Shown here: in pieces, positions 1 to 5,473 of the stretch
Position numbering within the stretch: the stretch's first letter is position 1
How the letters are laid out: every line of letters begins with the position of its first letter
Source: an uncultured Clostridium sp.
GTDB taxonomy: Bacteria; Bacillota; Clostridia; TANB77; CAG-508
Direction of reading: 5' to 3'
DNA: 6,498 nucleotides
Assembly: GCA_900555085.1 (NCBI GenBank)
Contig: USJU01000070.1
Location: forward strand, 1-6,498
Notes under the pieces: generated by a model
The model's database searches: none
Seen by the model: the letters and a program-made list of their open reading frames with translations, nothing else
What the model was told of the DNA's origin: nothing
Translations under genes and position numbers: made by a program

Positions 1-1264
1 GATTTTTTAATAAAATTATATTACTTATAATTTTTATTATAATGCCTATTCCATATGCCTTTGCTGGTTTAAATACTTTTCCCATTCCTTGTAAAGCTCC
101 ACTTATTGTTTGAGATATAATTGCAAATATTATTGAAATAGAACTTATTTTTAATATTTCAATTCCCTGATTTGCATTTGGAAATAATAAATCTAAAATT
201 TCTTTTGCAAATATATTCATTCCAAACGTACAAGGTAATCCTATTAACATTCCAATTAAAATAGAAAAAGAAATTTTTTTACTAATCTCTTGAGTATTCC
301 CCTTAGCTTTAGCTGATGATATTGCAGGCACTAAAGCAGTAGAAAATGCAATGTTTAATGATAAAGGTAATGCAACTAAAGTTTCTATCTTTCCAGATAA
401 AATACCATATTGTAATTTCGCATCTGATATACTCATATAATTTTTTAAAAATCTAACAACTGTTACAGAATCTATATTTTTTGTAAGTGATGCCATTATG
501 GCACTTAATGAAATCGGTATAGATACTTTTAAAATGTTTTTTATTATCTTCAAAACTCTTTCTTTTGGCACATATACACTATTTTTTATTATATTACCAA
601 AATTTTTTCTACATAAGTAGTAGTAATATAATAAATATAAAAATCCAAATATAGTTGCTAAACTTGTTGCAATTGTTGCTCCAGCTGCCATACACTTTGT
701 TGAATTTTTAGATAAACTTGCGATTATTTCCACAATTCCAATTGTAAAAAAAGTTTTGCAACATTGTTCTATTATCTGCGACTTTGCTGTTACTTTCATT
801 ATTTCCATTCCATTAAAATAACCTTTAAATACAGATGCTATTGCAACAAAAAATATTGCTGGTGAAAGTGTTATAAGTGTAATTTTTGCTTCTGGAATTT
901 GTAACAAATTATTAGATATATATGTAGCACCTAAACATAAAATTAATGTTCCTGTTAAACCAATAATTAAAAATGTTGCTAATGATATTTTAAAAATTCT
1001 ATGTGCTTCTTTAAAATTACCTACTGCAACTTTTTCAGAAATTAACTTTGATATGGCATTTGGTACACCTATTGAAGAAAGTGTTAAAAGCATTGCATAT
1101 ATTTGGTAACCACTTGCATATATAGCATTTCCGCTGTCTCCAAATCCTTCTCTATTTACTAAATATAATGTATATATTAGGCCTAATATTTTTATTAAGC
1201 CTTGTGAGAACATTAAAACCGCTATTCCCCCTATAAAAGAATTCTTTTTTACTTTATTTTGCAA
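1..1264 (-). CDS. SpoVB/MurJ-like lipid flippase (MOP superfamily), C-terminus cut by window edge
   Basis: An open frame runs on the minus strand from a TTG codon at 1264-1262 to the window edge without a stop, giving 421 residues. The TTG follows the ribosome site AGAAAGGG by nine bases, and no in-frame ATG occurs until residue 17, which lies inside the first membrane helix. The product is almost wholly hydrophobic, with many membrane segments. It shows the pattern of SpoVB/PST-type flippases: GVPNAISKLISE at about 66-77, GYFNGM at 148-153, SQIIEQ at 162-167, and LVALPLSLNIAF followed by STALVPAIS at about 296-316. Members of this superfamily flip lipid-linked precursors such as lipid II or polysaccharide units across the cytoplasmic membrane. 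Family length is usually about 500-550 residues, so roughly the last fifth is missing. The closely related MurJ, SpoVB and Wzx-like transporters cannot be told apart here. The family call is firm; the substrate is not known. Confidence 0.88.
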   Translation of the reverse strand, partial: MQNKVKKNSFIGGIAVLMFSQGLIKILGLIYTLYLVNREGFGDSGNAIYASGYQIYAMLLTLSSIGVPNAISKLISEKVAVGNFKEAHRIFKISLATFLIIGLTGTLILCLGATYISNNLLQIPEAKITLITLSPAIFFVAIASVFKGYFNGMEIMKVTAKSQIIEQCCKTFFTIGIVEIIASLSKNSTKCMAAGATIATSLATIFGFLYLLYYYYLCRKNFGNIIKNSVYVPKERVLKIIKNILKVSIPISLSAIMASLTKNIDSVTVVRFLKNYMSISDAKLQYGILSGKIETLVALPLSLNIAFSTALVPAISSAKAKGNTQEISKKISFSILIGMLIGLPCTFGMNIFAKEILDLLFPNANQGIEILKISSISIIFAIISQTISGALQGMGKVFKPAKAYGIGIIIKIISNIILLKN

Positions 1265-1270
1265 AATTTC

Positions 1271-1280
1271 AAACCCTTTC
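1271..1280 (-). promoter_or_regulatory. Ribosome binding site supporting the TTG start of the flippase
   Basis: Read on the minus strand this is GAAAGGGTTT. The AAAGGG core lies nine bases before the TTG at 1264-1262. It is the only good Shine-Dalgarno match upstream of the conserved N-terminus, and it decides the non-ATG start. Confidence 0.6.
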
Positions 1281-1351
1281 TATTAACTTTATAAATGTTT
1301 ATTATTCATTATTAAATAATAGAAGTTTTTTGACACATATATTAAATTTTT

Positions 1352-1388
1352 AACTGAAAAATAATTAAAAATTAATTTTTCAGTTTTT
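1352..1388 (+). terminator. AT-rich hairpin followed by a T run, terminator-like in the rightward direction
   Basis: AACTGAAAAA (1352-1361) pairs perfectly with TTTTTCAGTT (1376-1385). An inner TAATT/AATTA pairing is possible, and the arm runs into a T stretch ending at 1388. The layout fits a rightward intrinsic terminator, but the stem has only two G-C pairs. No rightward gene lies upstream of it in the window; the neighbouring gene runs leftward. It could stop antisense transcription, insulate the promoter at 1445, or be a chance fold in AT-rich DNA. Confidence 0.3.
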
Positions 1389-1444
1389 CTCTAATATGCA
1401 AATAAAAATTCCTTTTATATTCCTGCTTTTTTTGCCCATTTTAC

Positions 1445-1473
1445 TTGATTTTTTAGGCTTTATATAATATAAT
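1445..1473 (+). promoter_or_regulatory. Sigma-A-type promoter of the coupling-protein gene
   Basis: TTGATT (1445-1450, four of six bases match TTGACA) is followed after exactly 17 bases by a consensus TATAAT (1468-1473). Transcription would start near 1480. That is only about nine bases before the ATG at 1489 but about 45 bases before the TTG at 1525, which bears on the choice of start codon. Confidence 0.6.
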
Positions 1474-1488
1474 GGTAACGTAAATTTT

Positions 1489-3855
1489 ATGTTAAGAAGA
1501 TTTAATAGAAAGCGGTGTATACTTTTGAAATATATAGATAAATTTTTGAAATTTTTAAAAACTGATAGAAATACATTTTTAACTTATATTTTAACTCTTG
1601 TTTCAGTTTATTTATTAGTTGATAGATTATTAGAAATGCTATTTTTGTTCTTTACAGGAATTTCTGTTTCTTATTGGGGTCCTATAAAGTACACTTTAGC
1701 AATGGCTTGTCCTATTTTTGCATTTTTATTTTCTGGTGCTTCATCTTTTGCGAAATCAGATAATGCAAAGTATTCTTTTGTTTATTTATATGTAACTGCT
1801 CTGTATATAATAGGAATTTCTATGGTATCTCAATGGATTAACCAATTATTGTGGTTATTATTCTTATCTGTGCCAAATTATTTAGAAATTGTAACAGATT
1901 CTTACGAGCTTATACGTCCTGCATTTACTGCAATTGCAATTTACTTGCCTTTAGTTACTTTCTTTGGTGTAATCGAATTTACATATATGAAAGTTAATGA
2001 TAGTAAGCTTTTAAGAGATTCTATTTTAGATTATGGTGGTTTAAACTTATCTCCAAAGCCAAGTGGAACAGGACCTTATACTTGCGAAATTGCAATTTGT
2101 ACAGATAAGCATTCTGGAAAAGTTGTAAAAGTTCCTGAAAATAAACGTTTTGAATCTATGCTTGTTGTTGGACCTTCTGGAATGGGTAAAACTTCTTTAA
2201 TATTCGAACCTATGATAGCTAGAGATTTAGAGAAAAAATATTTCTTTAGAGAAGTTTCAAAAGAAATGGGATTTACAGCATTAAAAACAGGTCTTGCAAT
2301 TTTAAGAGCTCCTTACGATAACAACTATCTAAATGACAATTTTTCTCTAACAATGTTAGAACCTGTTGAAAGTAAATTAAGATTATATAAAGCATATATG
2401 AAAAAACTTATAATTGGAGAGAATTCAAATGAAATAATTTATAAAAATGTTGGTATAACTTCTATGTCTCCAGATTTCGAAACAACATCTCATATGATAG
2501 ATGTTGCAGAAAACTTTGGTATTTCTTACAACTTAATTGACCCAAATAATGAAAATTCAATTGGTATGAATCCATTTGCTTTGGATAACGCTTCTCAAAC
2601 TGCTGTTGCTATATCTTCTGTTTTGAAAGGTATGTTTAAAACAAATAATAAAGATATTGAAGAAGCTTTTAAAGAAAACGTTACATATCAAGCTATTGAG
2701 AATATTTCTATATTATTAAAAGAAATGTATCCACGTTTAAATGATGGTAAATTACCTAACCTTGAAGATATGCTTAATATGCTTACAAACTTTGATTTAG
2801 TTGAGGACATATGTAGAAAAATGGAATATGATGAAGTTCTTTCTCAAAAATATAAATTGCTTATAAATTACTTTAAGAAAAACTTCTATTCTACAGGTAG
2901 TGGTAGAGCAGATACAGAAAAATATGTTTATGGTGCTGTAACACAACTTGATAATTTATTAAGAATAAAAGGTGTTAGAAATATTTTATGTAATAGAACA
3001 AATAACATAAACTTTGACGATGTACTAGCTAATGGTGATGTAACTTTTGTATGTACACGTAGAGGAGATTTAGGAGCTACTGCTCATAAAGCATTTGGTT
3101 TATTCTTTATTATATTAATGCAGTATTCAGTTTTAAGAAGACCTGGAAATGAAAATAATAGAGTTCCAAATTATTTATACATAGATGAGTTCCCTGATTT
3201 TATAGGAGAATCTACTGAACCTCTATTTACTTTGTATAGAAAATATCGTGTTGGAACTATAATCTCAGCTCAAAACTTAGATCAACTTGGTTACAATAAT
3301 AACGACAAATATAAACAAACTATTTTATCTAACTGTGCTACAAAAGTTGTATTTGGAGATGGTACTCCAGAAGATAATGCATGGTGGTCTAAAGAGTTAG
3401 GAAATAAACGTAAATGGAAATTTGGAAATTCTTATGATACTGCAAAAGGTAAATATGACGATAAACTAACAGGAATTGTCTGGGATTGGACAGCAAACTT
3501 CCAACCAGATAAATTACGTGCTATGGCATTTAAAGGTTGTGCATATGAAACAAAAACTGTTACAGGGAAATATGCTATTGGAGAAGGTAAACTTGATTTC
3601 TTAGAATCAAAATATAAAGAGCCTCACAAAGGAAAAACTTATAACTTTACTAAATTTACAAATGGTGTAGAAAATTCTGTTACAGATGATCCTCGTGTTA
3701 ATAAAAGCAAAAAATTTGATTTTAAAAATGTTGACTTTAGTGATTTGGATAGAAGTAATGAAATAGATCCTATAAAAATGAATACAACAGATTCTAGTTA
3801 TTTATTTGATAATGAGGATGCTATAATTGTAAATTTAAAAAGACCTAAAAAATAA
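1489..3855 (+). CDS. VirD4/TraG-like type IV coupling protein (DNA-translocating ATPase)
   Basis: This is a membrane-anchored P-loop ATPase of the VirD4/TraG/TcpA type. Known members couple DNA-protein substrates to a type IV secretion channel, or pump DNA. The longest frame gives 788 residues. Residues 29-165 hold about four hydrophobic segments (near 29-57, 66-84, 97-128 and 142-165). Walker A is GPSGMGKT at 228-235. Walker B is YLYIDEFPDF, with D566 and E567. IISAQNLDQL at 591-600 matches the conserved glutamine motif after Walker B, and SNCATKVVFG at 614-623 matches the conserved C-terminal ATPase strand. Between Walker A and the strand leading to DPNNENSIGMNPF (351-363) lies an insert of roughly 70 residues. 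The tail (about 705-788) is charged and probably flexible. The coordinates give the longest frame; a TTG at 1525 has better promoter and ribosome-site support and would give 776 residues. No other secretion genes are in view. The family call is firm; the substrate and partner channel are unknown. Confidence 0.9.
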   Translation: MLRRFNRKRCILLKYIDKFLKFLKTDRNTFLTYILTLVSVYLLVDRLLEMLFLFFTGISVSYWGPIKYTLAMACPIFAFLFSGASSFAKSDNAKYSFVYLYVTALYIIGISMVSQWINQLLWLLFLSVPNYLEIVTDSYELIRPAFTAIAIYLPLVTFFGVIEFTYMKVNDSKLLRDSILDYGGLNLSPKPSGTGPYTCEIAICTDKHSGKVVKVPENKRFESMLVVGPSGMGKTSLIFEPMIARDLEKKYFFREVSKEMGFTALKTGLAILRAPYDNNYLNDNFSLTMLEPVESKLRLYKAYMKKLIIGENSNEIIYKNVGITSMSPDFETTSHMIDVAENFGISYNLIDPNNENSIGMNPFALDNASQTAVAISSVLKGMFKTNNKDIEEAFKENVTYQAIENISILLKEMYPRLNDGKLPNLEDMLNMLTNFDLVEDICRKMEYDEVLSQKYKLLINYFKKNFYSTGSGRADTEKYVYGAVTQLDNLLRIKGVRNILCNRTNNINFDDVLANGDVTFVCTRRGDLGATAHKAFGLFFIILMQYSVLRRPGNENNRVPNYLYIDEFPDFIGESTEPLFTLYRKYRVGTIISAQNLDQLGYNNNDKYKQTILSNCATKVVFGDGTPEDNAWWSKELGNKRKWKFGNSYDTAKGKYDDKLTGIVWDWTANFQPDKLRAMAFKGCAYETKTVTGKYAIGEGKLDFLESKYKEPHKGKTYNFTKFTNGVENSVTDDPRVNKSKKFDFKNVDFSDLDRSNEIDPIKMNTTDSSYLFDNEDAIIVNLKRPKK
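1507..1517 (+). promoter_or_regulatory. Candidate ribosome binding site for an internal TTG start at 1525
   Basis: AGAAAGCGGTG resembles AGAAAGGAGGTG with one base lost and one changed. It ends seven bases before the in-frame TTG at 1525-1527. The ATG at 1489 has no comparable site before it. This suggests translation may begin at codon 13 of the longest frame. Confidence 0.45.
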
Positions 3856-3896
3856 AGATTTAAAAGCAACCGTTGGTTGCTTTTAAATCTTTATTT
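3850..3896. terminator. Strong bidirectional terminator between convergent genes
   Basis: A perfect 22-bp inverted repeat (3850-3871 with 3875-3896) closes on a GTT loop, with GCAACC/GGTTGC at its top. The left arm contains the TAA stop of the coupling-protein gene (3853-3855). Read leftward, the hairpin ends in TTTATTTTTT, a good U tract for ending the relaxation/S1 operon. Read rightward, the tail CTTTATTTACT is weaker but usable. Confidence 0.88.
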
Positions 3897-3916
3897 ACTA
3901 GAAAATTTCTATTTTA

Positions 3917-4858
3917 TTATTCATCTAATAATTTTAATTCTACATTTTGTACTTTATATTTATTTGTTTTTTCATCTAGTTTAAATTCTAATAAAGTATC
4001 TTTTAATGTATCTTTATTTTGACGTAAATCTGTTGTAAAATATAAATTTATCTTATCTATTTCTAATCCTTTTGTAACAATTACTTTAAAAGTTTCAGCT
4101 GTATGTCTTTCATCTTCACATATAAAAATTAATTGTGGCATACTTAAAAATCCTGAATCCATTGGAATAAAATTATCGTAAAAGTCTTTATATAATTTCA
4201 TTTTATCTGCTAATTTTTTCTCCCAATCTTCTTCTCTTCTAACTGCTTCAAATAAGAAATATATAGATTTTTTATTTTTAGTTAGTTTTATACATCCTCC
4301 TGTTGCTTTAAATGTTTTTCCTAAAGTTTTTGCTGTAATTGCTGGTTTTACAGTATATTCGTCAAAAGCTTTTACTTTTCTTAAATATGCTATTATTGTT
4401 TGGTTTCCAGCAAGTCTTTTCTTTATCATTGCAACTGGTTTTGTATTATCTGTTGGTTGCCATTTACATTCAACTTCTTTAGAATTTAGTAAATATTTCC
4501 CCATTTTCTCTAAACAATATATTCTATAAATTCCTTTTCCTTCTGGTGAATTAAAGTAATATCTTGTTAAAATTTTAGATTTTACTAATTGTTCTAATTT
4601 ATTATTCAATTTATCTTGAGAAGCTGGTGCAGCTCCTTTTAATTCTAATAATTGAAATAACTGTCTTGATGTTATAAATTCAAATTCATTAACTAAATCT
4701 AAAATTTTAAAATGAATATCTGTAATATGACCTATGTTTATTTTATGAATTATTTGGTTCATTGAAACATAGCCATCTTTTCCATCAAATGTTTTTATTT
4801 CTCCTTCTCTTATTGCAAAAGGTGAAACCTCAGCTTTTATTTCGTTATCTTCAACCAT
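3917..4858 (-). CDS. Replication-relaxation-like winged-helix protein
   Basis: This 313-residue soluble protein has no signal peptide or membrane segment. Residues about 48-120 look like a winged helix: HFKILDLVNEFEFITSRQLFQLL, then a recognition-helix region (KLNNKLEQLVKSKILTRY) and a wing ending in GIYRIYCLEKMGKYLL. Residues about 145-290 fit the alpha/beta C-terminal part of the replication-relaxation family. There, a strand ending in a conserved acidic residue (FLFEAVRREEDW, with E204, E209 and E210) is followed by a lysine- and tyrosine-containing helix (KLADKMKLYKDF) and a strand PQLIFICED. Such proteins often lie beside mobilisation or coupling-protein genes in Gram-positive bacteria. 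Their biochemical role is poorly defined, and DNA binding is inferred from the fold. The start has AGGAGG eleven bases upstream, overlapping the stop of the S1 gene, so translation is probably coupled. The convergent coupling-protein gene supports a joint role. I assigned the family by recall of its pattern, not by a search. Confidence 0.65.
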   Translation of the reverse strand: MVEDNEIKAEVSPFAIREGEIKTFDGKDGYVSMNQIIHKINIGHITDIHFKILDLVNEFEFITSRQLFQLLELKGAAPASQDKLNNKLEQLVKSKILTRYYFNSPEGKGIYRIYCLEKMGKYLLNSKEVECKWQPTDNTKPVAMIKKRLAGNQTIIAYLRKVKAFDEYTVKPAITAKTLGKTFKATGGCIKLTKNKKSIYFLFEAVRREEDWEKKLADKMKLYKDFYDNFIPMDSGFLSMPQLIFICEDERHTAETFKVIVTKGLEIDKINLYFTTDLRQNKDTLKDTLLEFKLDEKTNKYKVQNVELKLLDE

Positions 4859-4869
4859 TTGCTTTTGCG

Positions 4870-4876
4870 CCTCCTA
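4870..4876 (-). promoter_or_regulatory. Ribosome binding site overlapping the S1 gene stop codon
   Basis: On the minus strand TAGGAGG contains both the TAG stop of the S1 gene (4876-4874) and the AGGAGG ribosome site of the next gene (4875-4870). It lies eleven bases before that gene's ATG. The overlap marks the two genes as one operon with probable translational coupling. Confidence 0.8.
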
Positions 4877-5359
4877 AACTATAATTAATTTTATTTTTTG
4901 TTTTTCAGGTATAATATTTTTTATATATACTTCTACATTTTGTCCATATTCTATGTTTTCTTTATACTCAGCCATACCAACTAAATTTGGTTTTAGCTCT
5001 ATAAATATACCATTATGATTTTTTTCTACTTCTCTTGCAATTCCTGTAACTCTAGTACCTTTTTCAAATAAAGATGCATTTTCTTCCCATGTTCCTAATA
5101 ATTCTTTATATGAAAAAAATACTCTGTTTTGCTCTCTGTCAATAGATTTTATCACAACTTTTACATTTTGTCCAATTTCAAAACGTTCTGCCGGTGTTTT
5201 TATTCTTGCAACAGATGTATCTTCAATATATAACAAACCAACAATTCCATTTTTTATTTCTATAAAAGTTCCATATGGTTGAATAGATTTTACAGTTCCT
5301 TCAACAACCATTCCTTCTTCTAAATCGTTTCCTATTGGTATAAATTTTTTGCATTTCAT
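4874..5359 (-). CDS. Short S1 RNA-binding protein with two S1 domains
   Basis: This 161-residue protein is made of two S1 (OB-fold) RNA-binding domains. The first, at about 14-84, has GMVVEGTVKSIQPYGTFIEI and FEIGQNVKVVIKSIDREQ. The second, at about 100-161, has VTGIAREVEKNHNGIFIELK and ends in PEKQKIKLIIV. The linker KELLGTWEENA (85-95) and the C-terminus are, as I recall, hallmarks of a clostridial S1-like protein annotated as 30S ribosomal protein S1. That protein is usually near 280 residues and has an extra N-terminal region. Here that region is absent, yet the ATG has a strong AAAGGAGA site and its own promoter, so the short form looks genuine. A role in binding structured RNA or mRNA at the ribosome is inferred from the domains. 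It is the first gene of the operon with the replication-relaxation-like gene. Confidence 0.85.
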   Translation of the reverse strand: MKCKKFIPIGNDLEEGMVVEGTVKSIQPYGTFIEIKNGIVGLLYIEDTSVARIKTPAERFEIGQNVKVVIKSIDREQNRVFFSYKELLGTWEENASLFEKGTRVTGIAREVEKNHNGIFIELKPNLVGMAEYKENIEYGQNVEVYIKNIIPEKQKIKLIIV

Positions 5360-5368
5360 TTGTATATT

Positions 5369-5376
5369 TCTCCTTT
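5369..5376 (-). promoter_or_regulatory. Ribosome binding site of the S1 gene
   Basis: On the minus strand AAAGGAGA lies nine bases before the ATG at 5359-5357. It is a near-ideal Shine-Dalgarno site and fixes the start of the short S1 protein. This argues against a longer, broken gene. Confidence 0.75.
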
Positions 5377-5392
5377 ATCTTCCGTTTGCTCT

Positions 5393-5421
5393 ATTATATA
5401 TAAAACAGATTATATTTTCAA
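5393..5421 (-). promoter_or_regulatory. Sigma-A promoter of the S1/replication-relaxation operon
   Basis: On the minus strand TTGAAA (5421-5416) is followed after exactly 17 bases by a consensus TATAAT (5398-5393). Transcription would begin near 5386, giving a leader of about 27 bases that contains the ribosome site. The promoter lies just downstream of the carboxypeptidase terminator, so the operon is an independent unit. Confidence 0.75.
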
Positions 5422-5430
5422 TATTTTATA

Positions 5431-5469
5431 AAAAAATAAAACATATTGTTTGTATATGTTTTATTTTTT
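5431..5469 (-). terminator. Intrinsic terminator of the carboxypeptidase gene
   Basis: A perfect 16-bp inverted repeat (AAAAAATAAAACATAT at 5431-5446 with its complement at 5454-5469) encloses a seven-base loop. It begins four bases after the TAA stop of the carboxypeptidase gene, and read leftward the stem ends in a run of six T. It is AT-rich, with only one G-C pair, but its length and position support termination. Its outer end lies nine bases from the -35 box of the next promoter. Confidence 0.7.
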
Positions 5470-5473
5470 ATAT

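Larger units (their letters stand above)
1265..1488. other. Intergenic region between two divergent genes
   Basis: About 220 bases of extremely AT-rich DNA separate the leftward flippase gene from the rightward coupling-protein gene. I see no convincing small gene on either strand. It holds the flippase ribosome site, an imperfect palindrome (TATTATT at 1300-1306 and AATAATA at 1315-1321), a hairpin at 1352-1385 and a rightward promoter at 1445-1473. I could not pick out a convincing leftward promoter for the flippase gene. Confidence 0.6.

Noticed and set aside
1300..1321. Palindrome TATTATT/AATAATA as an operator
   Set aside because: It is pure A and T with an eight-base spacer in very AT-rich intergenic DNA, so chance occurrence is likely and no regulator is nearby.
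1330..1335. Perfect TTGACA box on the plus strand as a promoter
   Set aside because: No acceptable -10 element occurs 16-18 bases downstream; the bases there read AACTGA. In DNA this AT-rich the hexamer alone is weak evidence.
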